From positions 1 through 64,000 of the forward strand of contig CAZWPX010000012.1 in NCBI GenBank assembly GCA_964636125.1: DNA of 64,000 nt, written 5' to 3'. Within the stretch, counting starts at the first letter, position 1. The number at the start of each line of letters is the position of its first letter. Of this stretch, positions 9,093-16,295 are shown one piece after another. The notes under the pieces were generated by a model. The model was not told the origin of the DNA. It ran no database searches and saw only the letters and a list, made by a program, of their open reading frames with translations. Origin of the DNA: CAJINA01 sp964636125. Its GTDB lineage: Bacteria; Desulfobacterota; Desulfobacteria; Desulfobacterales; CAJINA01. Both the position numbers and the translations under genes were made by a program.

Positions 9093-9485
9093 TCAACGAA
9101 TTGGTTCAGGTTTTCTACTTTTCAAAGTTCTAATGAATCCACAAACCCTATCTTTTTCTGGACCTGGATAAAGGCTTATTATTCGATTAACCAAACGGCC
9201 CTTATGTTTCATAACAAAACCGTGTTGAAATGCTTTTTTATTTTTAATGACATAATCTAAAGTATCGAGGGCATGGGATAGTGCAGGCTTTTCCAGAAAG
9301 TCAGAAATATTACTGCCAATCACAGCGCCTTTAGTTGATTGGGCAATACCGCTATCAGCGGTAGCAACATATAAAATCTCGCCGGTTTTCGACCACCTTA
9401 GAAAAGCAACTTTATTGCGCGCCACGATCTGCCCACAAATTTCGATCGGGCGCGCTACCATTCCCCAGAGGATTTCTTGCTCCAT
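9093..9485 (-). CDS. PAS-like small protein co-encoded with the phage repressor
   Basis: Unrecognised 130-residue protein with a PAS-like pattern: a strand with GEILYVATADSGIAQ, then VIGSNISDFLEKPALSHAL, then KKAFQHGFVMKHKGR and a final strand VCGFIRTL. There is no signal peptide or membrane segment. The start codon lies inside the end of the XRE repressor gene (31-base overlap), so the two are translationally coupled. This suggests a partner or sensor for the repressor, for example a switch sensing a metabolite or redox state (inference). It could also be a host or moron gene unrelated to PAS. It lies at the left limit of the prophage. Confidence 0.55.
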   Translation of the reverse strand: MEQEILWGMVARPIEICGQIVARNKVAFLRWSKTGEILYVATADSGIAQSTKGAVIGSNISDFLEKPALSHALDTLDYVIKNKKAFQHGFVMKHKGRLVNRIISLYPGPEKDRVCGFIRTLKSRKPEPIR

Positions 9486-9793
9486 TGTGAACCATCTGGA
9501 ATAATAAAGGTTTCAAGAATTTTATCTAATTTATTTTCAATTCGGGAAAGACGGAATTCTGCATTATTAAGACGCGCATTGGTCGAATCTTCCGATGTTA
9601 CAATGGCCCTTTCAGAAACATTATCCAAATATCTATATTGGAAAAATTTCCAAAATGTTTTGGATGGATTGATTTTTCCTTTTTCAAAATCAGATATGGA
9701 TGCTTGAGTAACGCCCATAATCTTGCCAAATGCAGTTTGAGATAAACCTAACTGCTTTCGAATTCGTTTAATTATATCGCCCTTCTTATCCAT
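9455..9793 (-). CDS. XRE-family helix-turn-helix repressor
   Basis: Small DNA-binding regulator, 112 residues from the chosen ATG (an in-frame start three codons upstream, giving 115 residues, is also open). The N-terminal Cro/CI-type HTH reads IRKQLGLSQTAFGKIMGVTQASISDFEKG, and the C-terminal half ends in a short coiled stretch (AEFRLSRIENKLDKILETF) suited to dimerisation. It is transcribed divergently from the phage replication and structural genes, and the gap between them carries operator-like repeats, as expected for an immunity repressor. Its 3' end overlaps the PAS-like gene. The DNA-binding role is secure; repression of the phage is inference. Confidence 0.85.
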   Translation of the reverse strand: MDKKGDIIKRIRKQLGLSQTAFGKIMGVTQASISDFEKGKINPSKTFWKFFQYRYLDNVSERAIVTSEDSTNARLNNAEFRLSRIENKLDKILETFIIPDGSQWSKKSSGEW

Positions 9794-9818
9794 ATGGCCC
9801 ACCGTGAAATATATAATT

Positions 9819-9890
9819 GCCTATTTATTTCTTGACATTATTACAGTTATAGGTATTTATGTATCCAGCAACCTATATTTGAAATAGGAA
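9819..9890 (+). promoter_or_regulatory. Prophage switch region: promoter and repressor operators
   Basis: Between the divergent repressor and phage genes is a TTGACA box (9832-9837) with a TATTTA -10-like box 16 bases downstream (9854-9859), pointing into the phage genes. Around it are repeated CCTAT/ATAGG half-sites: one near 9820, one overlapping the -10 region near 9849-9853, and a 17-base near-palindrome CCTATATTTGAAATAGG at 9872-9888. This layout fits an XRE repressor blocking the rightward promoter. Predicted by eye. Confidence 0.5.
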
Positions 9891-9927
9891 TACTTATACA
9901 ATTTATCTATTGTTACTAAAAAATTAC

Positions 9928-10233
9928 ATGAAAAGTCAAACAGATAGGAAAAAACCAATTCAATTTAGGCCGATTATGCCGCCAATTTGCATATTAAGTG
10001 CTCCAATGAATACCACCCGTATTTTCCGAGTAAACCTTGAAAATAACCTAAACCGTGTAAGCAAGCTGATCCAAATTCACACCCACGGTTCCTATTATCG
10101 CCACACTCTAAAACAGCTGGTAACCAACCTGAAACTTTTAAAACAAAGCCACAATCAAGGCCAGTCCAGGGATTTCCTGGACAAATTCTATGCATATTAC
10201 GAATTCAACAAAAAGGAGGAATTAAAATGGTAA
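9928..10233 (+). CDS. Hypothetical phage protein (first rightward gene)
   Basis: Unrecognised 101-residue basic protein with no membrane segment. The conserved-looking part is NTTRIFRVNLENNLNRVSKLIQIHTHGSYY, followed by an amphipathic helix region and an acidic/aromatic tail (DKFYAYYEFNKKEELKW). It is the first gene after the predicted phage promoter and overlaps the ssDNA-binding protein gene by 7 bases, so it is probably an early replication or regulatory protein. The start is uncertain: no ATG has a strong ribosome site, and starts at 9976 or 10006 are equally possible. Confidence 0.55.
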   Translation: MKSQTDRKKPIQFRPIMPPICILSAPMNTTRIFRVNLENNLNRVSKLIQIHTHGSYYRHTLKQLVTNLKLLKQSHNQGQSRDFLDKFYAYYEFNKKEELKW

Positions 10234-10481
10234 GTGTCAGCGGAAAAATCATCGGTCTAACAGAAAAGAACATCAGTCCAAAGCCTGGCGGCAAGCAGTT
10301 CGACCCTTTCACAGTATTCACATACTTCATCCAGGATGACAGAGGCGGCAGACCTGAAGAAGTCCGTTCAACTGCAAACAGCCGCAAGATCGGCCAGAAG
10401 GTAGATATTGAAGTTTACCCCCGTGTTTGGGCCTCTGGTGACCGCTGCGGATATAACTATCAGGAAATCAAACCCAAATAG
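10227..10481 (+). CDS. Phage ssDNA-binding protein (gpV-like, OB-fold)
   Basis: Small 84-residue protein with a likely OB-fold layout: a short N-terminal strand (VSVSGKIIGL), a long charged hairpin, an aromatic strand (FTVFTYFIQDD) and further strands ending with YPRVWASGDRCGYNYQEIKPK. Length, position before the adsorption protein and aromatic/basic content match filamentous-phage gene V proteins, which coat the viral strand before extrusion. A very strong AAAGGAGG ribosome site precedes the ATG, as expected for the abundant gpV. Identification rests on size, synteny and pattern rather than a diagnostic motif. Confidence 0.65.
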   Translation: MVSVSGKIIGLTEKNISPKPGGKQFDPFTVFTYFIQDDRGGRPEEVRSTANSRKIGQKVDIEVYPRVWASGDRCGYNYQEIKPK

Positions 10482-10537
10482 ATCACCCGACAAGTGGCCC
10501 GGTCAATCCCCCAGCTGGCCGGGCTGCACAAAATCCC

Positions 10538-11899
10538 ATGAATAAGACGCTCATAATCACCATACTCCTGCTTACCCTGATCACAGCCTCACCAGTTTTC
10601 GGCGATGTAATAGTCGACCCAAACTGCCAATCATTATACCCACCCGCTGATCAGATCCCGGCCCCATCAGAAAACATGGCTCATTGCGATACATCCGATT
10701 TGTCAGCATGTATCGAAAATCAAAGACCTGGGCCAGAATGGGATGGCACTTCGGATGATTATAGCGTTGGGGGATTTTGTAAGGTGTTCCACTACTATAG
10801 ATGGCAGGGTTGGACAATAATAAACCACGATAAACAAGTGTTTTACTGCAATTTGTATTCTGACATATGGACAACCGGGTCCGGTGGCGGTTCATGTATT
10901 TTGGATGAAATCTATGCCGATTTTGATGGTGATGGCATTGCCGCCATATACGACCCCTTCCCTGATGAAAATGTAGAATTCACCGCCCAGGAGCTTGGCA
11001 ACTGCCAGGATTCAAGCGGAGCTAAAACCTTCATCAAATACAAAATTGTCGGCACCAACGGAGAGACCACCTACTTAAATCACGGCGATATCAGTTCCTG
11101 TGTCGGTCAAAAAACATCTATCCTGCCCAACGACACGCCACCTTTAAGCTTCCAGGAATTTAAAGACATCTACAGCGAACAAACTTCTGATGCTGCATTA
11201 AAAGCCCTGGCTGAAGAATCTTCGATAAGGGTGGAGACCGCGGCATTCGGTACCGGCACGACCATAGAAGCCCCGCCGGAAGCCCCCACCATGGAGACCG
11301 GTACAGCGGTAGACGGCACTTCAAGTGACCGGGAAGTATCAGAGGCGACCGCCAACAACACCGGTAAAATCATCAGCAACCAGGAAAAACTATCCGGACA
11401 ATTAGGAACCAGCAACGATTTTTTGCGTGAAGGCGTCAAAAATGGTGCCGAACAAACCGGGCACCTGAAGGACATCAAGACCGGCATAGACCGTCTTAAC
11501 GACAACCTTGAAAATTGGGACCCCGGAGAACCGGGTGAACCCGGCGATGATGAAAGCTCCGGACCCTATACCGGCCCCACCCTGGAGAACCAGGACGATT
11601 ACACGAATGACAGCAAGTTTGATGAAGTCAAACAACGTTTTCAGACCAGATACCAAGGGTTCATGGATAACGTGCAATCTTCCGAACTTTTCACAGTACC
11701 CATGAGCTTTTTTGATGGCCTGCCGACTTCAAACGTATCCGATCTAACCGTCAATATCGGTAAATGGGGCGGTAAGACTGAAGCCACCAGCACATTTGAT
11801 CTGAACGAATTCGATAACGTTTGGTCAGTCTTAGCCACTGTTTTGATGATCCTGACCAGTTGGACATGCATCCGGATCATACTGCTTAAAAAGGGATAA
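10538..11899 (+). CDS. Filamentous phage minor coat/adsorption protein (pIII-like)
   Basis: Secreted, C-terminally anchored 453-residue protein. A signal peptide ends near VFG at residue 22. The first 130 residues are cysteine-rich and aromatic and are a candidate receptor-binding head. An acidic calcium-type stretch DFDGDGIAAIYDPFPDEN follows. A low-complexity linker rich in Glu, Gly, Pro and Ser (DPGEPGEPGDDESSGPYTGP, about 325-345) leads to a membrane helix at about 428-447 followed by KKG. This head-linker-anchor architecture and the place between gpV and pVI match pIII, which binds the host pilus/Tol receptor and caps the virion. Sequence similarity to known pIII proteins is not obvious, as is usual for adsorption proteins. 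Confidence 0.75.
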   Translation: MNKTLIITILLLTLITASPVFGDVIVDPNCQSLYPPADQIPAPSENMAHCDTSDLSACIENQRPGPEWDGTSDDYSVGGFCKVFHYYRWQGWTIINHDKQVFYCNLYSDIWTTGSGGGSCILDEIYADFDGDGIAAIYDPFPDENVEFTAQELGNCQDSSGAKTFIKYKIVGTNGETTYLNHGDISSCVGQKTSILPNDTPPLSFQEFKDIYSEQTSDAALKALAEESSIRVETAAFGTGTTIEAPPEAPTMETGTAVDGTSSDREVSEATANNTGKIISNQEKLSGQLGTSNDFLREGVKNGAEQTGHLKDIKTGIDRLNDNLENWDPGEPGEPGDDESSGPYTGPTLENQDDYTNDSKFDEVKQRFQTRYQGFMDNVQSSELFTVPMSFFDGLPTSNVSDLTVNIGKWGGKTEATSTFDLNEFDNVWSVLATVLMILTSWTCIRIILLKKG

Positions 11900-11902
11900 C
11901 CG

Positions 11903-12232
11903 ATGTTAGATAAACTTTGGGATTTCATAGACAACTTTGTCGATATTTTAAAGCGCCTGGCCGAATGGGTCCTGGACGGTATCATCGAGATAATTTCCAG
12001 CATCTTCTATTTCATGATGGATGCATTCTTGCTGGTGATTGAGGCGGTCTTTGCCTCGATCCACATTGCAGAGTCCATCACCCAAAGTTTTGGACAATGG
12101 ATCAACCTGCCCCCGCAATTAATCTGGCTGTTAAACCGTCTTAACCTGCCTGTGATGCTGTCAATGATAGCGGCTGCTATCACGATCCGCCTTTTACTCA
12201 ACCTGATACCGTCCGTGGCCACGAGGGTCTAA
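11903..12232 (+). CDS. Filamentous phage minor coat protein (pVI-like)
   Basis: A 109-residue, very hydrophobic protein with about three membrane segments: residues 20-55 including GIIEIISSIFYFMMDAFLLVIEAVF, and 82-105 including LPVMLSMIAAAITIRLLLNLI. It is immediately downstream of the pIII-like gene (3-base gap) and directly upstream of the Zot gene, the position of pVI/DUF2523-type proteins in inoviruses. pVI joins pIII at the end of the virion and is needed for release. The assignment comes from size, topology and gene order. Confidence 0.75.
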   Translation: MLDKLWDFIDNFVDILKRLAEWVLDGIIEIISSIFYFMMDAFLLVIEAVFASIHIAESITQSFGQWINLPPQLIWLLNRLNLPVMLSMIAAAITIRLLLNLIPSVATRV

Positions 12233-12234
12233 CC

Positions 12235-13200
12235 ATGATCGTAATGTATGAAGGCGTGCCCGGCAGCGGCAAAACATACGATGTGATCAGGAAACTCCTT
12301 TCAAATCTCAAGAAGGGCCGCAAGATCTATACAAATGTGGACGGCCTGGACAAACCCGAATGCCACGAAGCCATTAAAACCTTTACCGGGTTAGATGATT
12401 TCCAACTCTCACAGCTGCTTGAATTTATCGAAATGAAGGACATCAAGCGGTTTTGGGAGTTCGTGGATGCCGGTTCAATGATCATCCTGGACGAGGTTCA
12501 TAAATGGTTCCATGCGCGGGACTGGAAAAACCCGGAAAACAAAGCTTTCGGTGTGTGGGCTTCAGAACATCGCAAAGCCGGTCATGATCTTATTCTTATC
12601 ACCCAACGCATTACCCAATGTGAAAAGACCGTCCGGACCCTTTCTGAATGGATCTACAGCTATAAGAAAATCAACTTTTTCGGAAAACTGGTGGACAACA
12701 GCTACAGTGTTAAAGCGTACGCCGGTTGTGAGACCGACTGCGCCCCGCTGATGATCAAAAAGCACAGATACGATCCTGAAATATTTCCCTGCTATAAAAG
12801 CTATGTCGGTGAAGATATCAAAGAACTCGGCATTCAGAAACACGCCAATATTCTTAAAAAGCCCATCTTCCTTATCATTCCCATTGTTCTGGTAATATTT
12901 TTGTACACATTTTCAAAAAGCTCCATAGCCACCGGTGACATATTCGGAACCGGCAAGGCTCAGGCCGATATGCAGGAACAATTAAACAACACCGAGGAAA
13001 CTGAAAATGCCTTCATACAAATGGCTACACCTGATTTTAAAACTAAAAAGACTAACCGGGATAATTCGGGCAATGCTCAGAAAAAAGACAAAAAGAATCG
13101 ATATGTCAAATTGGGATTTATAAACCAAAAATACCTTTGGCTTGATACCGAAACCAAAACAATTGTGAAAACGAAAGAGGACCGAGATCCGGGTAAGTGA
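12235..13200 (+). CDS. Zot-domain phage assembly ATPase (pI-like)
   Basis: Inner-membrane assembly motor of 321 residues. The N-terminal Zot P-loop domain has Walker A GVPGSGKT (7-14) and Walker B MIILDE (82-87) with the characteristic following HKWF. A single membrane helix at about 210-226 separates the cytoplasmic ATPase from a periplasmic tail of about 95 residues. This is the pI/Zot layout; pI powers extrusion of the filament and docks on the secretin. The gene starts 2 bases after the pVI-like stop. Its own stop codon sits inside a long hairpin (13184-13235). The highest-confidence marker of an inovirus in this block. Confidence 0.95.
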   Translation: MIVMYEGVPGSGKTYDVIRKLLSNLKKGRKIYTNVDGLDKPECHEAIKTFTGLDDFQLSQLLEFIEMKDIKRFWEFVDAGSMIILDEVHKWFHARDWKNPENKAFGVWASEHRKAGHDLILITQRITQCEKTVRTLSEWIYSYKKINFFGKLVDNSYSVKAYAGCETDCAPLMIKKHRYDPEIFPCYKSYVGEDIKELGIQKHANILKKPIFLIIPIVLVIFLYTFSKSSIATGDIFGTGKAQADMQEQLNNTEETENAFIQMATPDFKTKKTNRDNSGNAQKKDKKNRYVKLGFINQKYLWLDTETKTIVKTKEDRDPGK

Positions 13201-13235
13201 CCCCCCAGCCGTAGGCGGGCACTTGCCCGGATCTC
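13184..13235 (+). repeat. Long near-perfect hairpin across the zot stop codon
   Basis: GAGATCCGGGTAAGTG (13184-13199) pairs with CACTTGCCCGGATCTC (13220-13235) with one G-T wobble, and the stem can continue inward with CCC/GGG, giving about 18-19 pairs. It covers the end of the zot gene and the short gap before the secretin gene. No T-tract follows, so it is not a classical terminator. It could be an RNA processing or attenuation element, or the DNA packaging hairpin used by filamentous phages. Confidence 0.7.
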
Positions 13236-13251
13236 AGTCCGGACCCTGCAT

Positions 13252-14538
13252 ATGAAACAGCTATTTATAACAGTCCTAATCCTGCTCACAGGCTGCGCTC
13301 AGACTGATAAGATCAAGATCCCCAAGGACAACCCTTACCGCCCCATGGCCTATACTGCCAAGGAGATTGATATTGATTCAGTCGTATCCAATGACGATCA
13401 ACTGACAAATATCCCGGATAAAGAAATCAATCTAAGTTTGATAAAGACGGTTACCCTGCAACAGCTTTTTGAGATCTTAAACGATAACGGCGTCAATATC
13501 ATATCCAACATTCAATCAGAAAGACTGGTCACCTTGCCTTATTTCAAGGGCGATGTGAAAGAGTTTTTAAGCTCCCTGCAAAAATCCCACGGCCTGTTCT
13601 ACCAGGTCCACGGAAAAACGGTGATCATCACCGAAAAGCAACCGGTTTACATCACGGTCATGTTCCCCGGTATCCATGAACACCTGATAGAGACCTTAAA
13701 AGCTATCGGTATTGAAAATCCCTACTATGACGTATCCAGTTCAAAGATCGCCTTTGTCACAGACTTTAAAACCTATTCCAAAGTAAAATCATACTTTCTG
13801 AAAAACGGCCTGGTGACACTTTGCTACATGGACATCACCGTTATTGAAAACGCCATCGCGGAAAACGAATCTTTTGGGATTGATTGGAAACAATTAGCCC
13901 TATCCGTTTCTCAAACAGTCGGGTCCACCGAAGCTGTTCTGAAAAGCCTGGCTGCCGGCGGTTACCAGCTCACCTTTGCTGATGACAAATTCAGGTTCAG
14001 CACTCTGTTTCATTCCCTGTCCGATAAGGCCAACCTTAAAGTTTTACAAAACGCCCGTTTGTCCACGGTGAACGGAAAACTTTGCATCTTGGATGTCAGT
14101 GAGAAGATTCCTTACATCGAGGAAATCACGGTTGGATCACTCAACCAGAACAGCAACAACGCTGTCCAGGGGTTCAAGTTTAGCGAAGTGGATTCTGGAA
14201 TCGTCTTAAAATTAAAGCCCATCGTTTTGAATGATCTGGTCAGTCTTGAAATTGAGAGCACCATCCAGACCGTTATCGAATTTATCAATGTCGGCAACGA
14301 GGATGTCCAAATCAAACGACCGGTTACAACCGTTAGAAACCTAAAAACGGATGTAGCCATAAAAGCCGGTGAAACCGCTCTTGTGGGTGGCTTGAGATAC
14401 AAAAGAACCGTGCAATCGAATGAGGGCCTGTACCGGGCCATGAAGTTTGGAAAAAGAGATGTCACGTTAAAGACATTCGATATTTCCATTTTGGTCAGGC
14501 CCACGATTGTACACTACAACTTAATTGAAAGGAGGTGA
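13252..14538 (+). CDS. Phage-encoded lipoprotein secretin (pIV-like)
   Basis: Outer-membrane secretin of 428 residues through which the filament leaves. The precursor has a lipoprotein signal with lipobox LLTGC (Cys15). N-domain-like segments follow (LQQLFEILNDNGVNIISNIQ), and the C-terminal secretin domain shows VDSGIVLKLKPIVLNDLVSLEIES and TDVAIKAGETALVGGLRYKR, typical of the type II/III secretion GspD/pIV superfamily. It lies directly after zot. Many inoviruses borrow a host secretin, so carrying one suggests autonomy for export. The ATG at 13252 has no strong ribosome site; translation may depend on the upstream hairpin or on coupling. Confidence 0.9.
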   Translation: MKQLFITVLILLTGCAQTDKIKIPKDNPYRPMAYTAKEIDIDSVVSNDDQLTNIPDKEINLSLIKTVTLQQLFEILNDNGVNIISNIQSERLVTLPYFKGDVKEFLSSLQKSHGLFYQVHGKTVIITEKQPVYITVMFPGIHEHLIETLKAIGIENPYYDVSSSKIAFVTDFKTYSKVKSYFLKNGLVTLCYMDITVIENAIAENESFGIDWKQLALSVSQTVGSTEAVLKSLAAGGYQLTFADDKFRFSTLFHSLSDKANLKVLQNARLSTVNGKLCILDVSEKIPYIEEITVGSLNQNSNNAVQGFKFSEVDSGIVLKLKPIVLNDLVSLEIESTIQTVIEFINVGNEDVQIKRPVTTVRNLKTDVAIKAGETALVGGLRYKRTVQSNEGLYRAMKFGKRDVTLKTFDISILVRPTIVHYNLIERR

Positions 14539-14542
14539 GAAA

Positions 14543-14683
14543 ATGCCGACATGGACTCCGTTAATCACGTCAACGATGTTTGACGGTATTCGAGTAGATG
14601 TCACCACAGCGGTTACCGGAGTTTTGAGTATTGCGCTGATCGTATTCGGCGCAATGGTGATATTTCGTGCAATTAACAGGTAA
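14543..14683 (+). CDS. Candidate coat protein 1 (46 residues, one membrane helix)
   Basis: Short protein MPTWTPLITSTMFDGIRVDV... with a polar N-terminal third, a single membrane helix (about residues 21-41, VTTAVTGVLSIALIVFGAMV) and a short basic tail (FRAINR). This is the amphipathic-helix/transmembrane/basic-tail plan of filamentous-phage coat proteins, here without a cleavable signal peptide. A perfect AGGAGGTGA ribosome site stands 4 bases before the ATG, overlapping the end of the secretin gene, implying high expression. It could be the major coat (pVIII) or a minor coat such as pVII/pIX. Confidence 0.65.
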   Translation: MPTWTPLITSTMFDGIRVDVTTAVTGVLSIALIVFGAMVIFRAINR

Positions 14684-14711
14684 CATTTATTTTTAAAAAA
14701 GGAGTGATTTT

Positions 14712-14852
14712 ATGACAACCGCAGATCTTTTTACCGCAGTTGACGTATCCGGCCTGTCTACTTCCGTAGGCACGCTGCTGGTCGCCTTCATTGGCGTAAA
14801 CCTGCTGTTCGTGGGTTATGCCTTCATCAAACGGACTTTCTACGTCCGGTAA
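14712..14852 (+). CDS. Candidate major coat protein (pVIII-like, 46 residues)
   Basis: Second 46-residue protein, MTTADLFTAVDVSGLSTSVG..., with an N-terminal amphipathic stretch, one membrane helix (about 19-38, TLLVAFIGVNLLFVGYAF) and a basic C-terminus (IKRTFYVR) able to contact viral DNA. No signal peptide is seen. AAAAGGAG precedes the ATG and a strong hairpin follows the stop at 14862-14887, the arrangement seen after gene VIII in other filamentous phages, where a terminator boosts major coat expression. Exactly the same length as the preceding coat candidate but different in sequence. Confidence 0.7.
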   Translation: MTTADLFTAVDVSGLSTSVGTLLVAFIGVNLLFVGYAFIKRTFYVR

Positions 14853-14861
14853 CCGAAAACA

Positions 14862-14887
14862 TCCGGGGGGGCTTGTTCTCCCCCGGA
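14862..14887 (+). terminator. Hairpin terminator/attenuator after the coat genes
   Basis: TCCGGGGG (14862-14869) and CCCCCGGA (14880-14887) form a perfect 8-bp GC-rich stem with a 10-base loop, 9 bases after the second coat gene's stop. Only a short GTTT run follows, so termination may be partial, allowing read-through to the downstream genes. Confidence 0.65.
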
Positions 14888-14906
14888 GTTTACAACAGGA
14901 TACAAA

Positions 14907-15203
14907 ATGCCCCCAGCACATACAGCCGCCACCGGCCTTTTAAACAATATGTTTTCCATGGTCCAGAACATATTGACCGCGATGATAACCAGTGACTTTA
15001 CCGCCTTGATTCTTGGCATTTTGATTATTCAACTGATTATTTTTGCAGGCATCGTCATTTGGAAATTTATGCATATGTCCTTAACTGAAAAGGACGCCCG
15101 CAATAATTTCAGAAACTGGCAGCGATCAAAAGGCACCTTCAGCGAACCCATTCACCGGAAACGATATAGGGAGTCTTTGGGAAGGTATGAGAATGAAAGG
15201 TAA
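14907..15203 (+). CDS. Small phage membrane protein
   Basis: Unrecognised 98-residue protein. A hydrophobic core of about residues 31-55 (FTALILGILIIQLIIFAGIVIWKF) forms one long membrane helix. It is followed by a strongly basic, Arg-rich cytoplasmic tail (NFRNWQRSKG...HRKRYRESLGRYENER). AGGA lies 8 bases upstream of the ATG. It follows the coat-gene terminator and precedes further tiny membrane proteins, so a minor coat or assembly role (pVII, pIX or pXI-like) is likely, with the basic tail contacting DNA or the Zot ATPase. This is inference from position and topology. Confidence 0.6.
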   Translation: MPPAHTAATGLLNNMFSMVQNILTAMITSDFTALILGILIIQLIIFAGIVIWKFMHMSLTEKDARNNFRNWQRSKGTFSEPIHRKRYRESLGRYENER

Positions 15204-15244
15204 ATCACACTTGAAACCGCAATCAGGAAAAAGAGGTGTCACGA

Positions 15245-15367
15245 ATGATAGCCATTGATTGGGATTATTTCGGGTATGGCGCCGGTCTTGTAATTGTATG
15301 CTTTGTACTCGGCCTGATAATCAATACCATTTTAGCTACTTTGAAAACTATCCGGGAAAACCTATGA
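15245..15367 (+). CDS. 40-residue phage membrane peptide
   Basis: Tiny ORF of the form MIAIDWDYFGYGAGLVIVCF... with an acidic/aromatic N-terminus, one membrane helix (about 10-31) and a basic end (LKTIRENL). It overlaps the next gene in an ATGA stop/start arrangement, and AAAGAGG is located upstream of the ATG. Size and topology resemble pVII/pIX tip proteins of filamentous phages. It is supported by the coupled overlap rather than by homology. Confidence 0.6.
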   Translation: MIAIDWDYFGYGAGLVIVCFVLGLIINTILATLKTIRENL

Positions 15368-15756
15368 AAACCACACTGCTAACCATTTTAATTATCACGT
15401 CCGCAGCCGTTGCTGATGCCGGTACCGTTACCGGAACAATTGAAAGATATGTCATTGACAACAGCTATACGGATACATGGACCAGGATAAGGGTCGCCGG
15501 CCAGTCGCACTGGGTACAAGGTGATCACCTGGGCAGCGTTGTTGAACGCCTTTACAACAATCAAAGCAAAGCTGTCTTCACCTTTGACAATTCTACCGGA
15601 GACATCACCAGGATTAGATTAAATACGCCCAATATCAATCAGGTAGCCGTGGACAATGAGTTTAACATCGAGCTTTCCAGGATCATTTCTTTTTTAGTGG
15701 GTGCCCTTTCCATGACAGCCTTTTGTGGTGCCTGGGTGAAAGGGGTAACCGTATGA
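15364..15756 (+). CDS. Secreted/anchored phage protein of unknown function
   Basis: A 130-residue protein starting at the ATG that overlaps the upstream stop (ATGA). The N-terminal signal peptide MKTTLLTILIITSAAVADA is followed by a domain of about 80 residues predicted to be mostly beta (GTVTGTIERYVIDN...WTRIRVAGQSHWVQGDH) and a C-terminal membrane helix (about 107-127, IISFLVGALSMTAFCGAWV). The periplasmic domain with a C-terminal anchor recalls small virion-tip or adsorption proteins. The stop overlaps the following tiny gene by four bases. Not recognised as a named family. Confidence 0.6.
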   Translation: MKTTLLTILIITSAAVADAGTVTGTIERYVIDNSYTDTWTRIRVAGQSHWVQGDHLGSVVERLYNNQSKAVFTFDNSTGDITRIRLNTPNINQVAVDNEFNIELSRIISFLVGALSMTAFCGAWVKGVTV

Positions 15757-15896
15757 TCAAGATACCACCGGGCTTTGATCTAACGGCTTTCATCAACCAG
15801 CTTTTCACCATCGGCGGTGTATTTATCGAGATATCGGTTTTACTGGTCGGTTACGTTGTTATTCAAAAAGCTCTCAAACACGGCATCAAACAATGA
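15753..15896 (+). CDS. 47-residue phage membrane peptide
   Basis: Tiny coupled ORF (ATGA overlap with the preceding gene) of the form MIKIPPGFDLTAFINQLFTI... One membrane helix spans about residues 19-38 and is followed by a basic tail (QKALKHGIKQ). It resembles a minor coat or tip protein. The run of four small membrane proteins from 14907 to 15896, each coupled or closely spaced, reads as a single morphogenesis cassette. Confidence 0.6.
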   Translation: MIKIPPGFDLTAFINQLFTIGGVFIEISVLLVGYVVIQKALKHGIKQ

Positions 15897-15950
15897 AATT
15901 GTCTCCTTTATAACCAAAACAAACGAATTCACATTTGAACCGAGTGAGGA

Positions 15951-15985
15951 TTTGATGAAAACACCCGTTAGGGTTTTTCGTCAAA
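15951..15985 (+). repeat. Imperfect hairpin between morphogenesis and late small genes
   Basis: TTTGATGAAAACACCC can fold back on GGGTTTTTCGTCAAA with small internal loops: TTTGA/TCAAA, GAAAA/TTTTC and CCC/GGG around a GTTA loop. It lies in the 122-base gap after the small membrane genes. It may be a weak terminator, part of the phage intergenic/origin region or a packaging signal; no T-tract follows. Confidence 0.4.
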
Positions 15986-16018
15986 CCGCAGCCGGAACCG
16001 TAGCGAAGCGGAGGAAAA

Positions 16019-16240
16019 ATGTCTGAAGAAAGTGGTCGTAAAAAAATATCTAGGCCTATGTGTGGATGTGGATATAAGTTTGGTACTTTCGAAGATATGC
16101 TTAAGTGTCAGCGCATCGGTACCTGTTATTGTCCTTTATGTGGGTGTGAACTTTATAGTGTTGCCAGGGTTGAAGGTAAGATACGGCGGGGCAAAAGGAA
16201 TGGATATTTCAATCGTTATTATTTTGTTTGCCCTTTGTGA
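16019..16240 (+). CDS. Cysteine-rich mini-protein (putative zinc-binding) 1
   Basis: A 73-residue protein with clustered cysteines at 15, 17, 30, 36, 38, 41, 43 and 71, including CGCGY and TCYCPLCGCE, a zinc-ribbon-like or metal-knuckle spacing. The C-terminal third is basic and aromatic (GKIRRGKRNGYFNRYYF), which fits nucleic-acid binding. GGAGG with good spacing precedes the ATG. No family is recognised. Lying just upstream of a second Cys-rich gene and rep, it could be a replication accessory or transcription regulator, or a moron acting on host factors. Confidence 0.55.
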   Translation: MSEESGRKKISRPMCGCGYKFGTFEDMLKCQRIGTCYCPLCGCELYSVARVEGKIRRGKRNGYFNRYYFVCPL

Positions 16241-16295
16241 TTTCAATTTTTACTTCATTAAGTCTATCAGGTTCAAAAATGCAGGAGAGAAAAGT

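Noticed and set aside
15817..16026. 69-residue plus-strand ORF
   Set aside because: Overlaps the end of the coupled 47-residue membrane gene out of frame and the hairpin region; no start signal.
16032..16295. Upstream extension of the second Cys-rich protein
   Set aside because: Overlaps the first Cys-rich gene; a good ribosome site supports a start at 16296.
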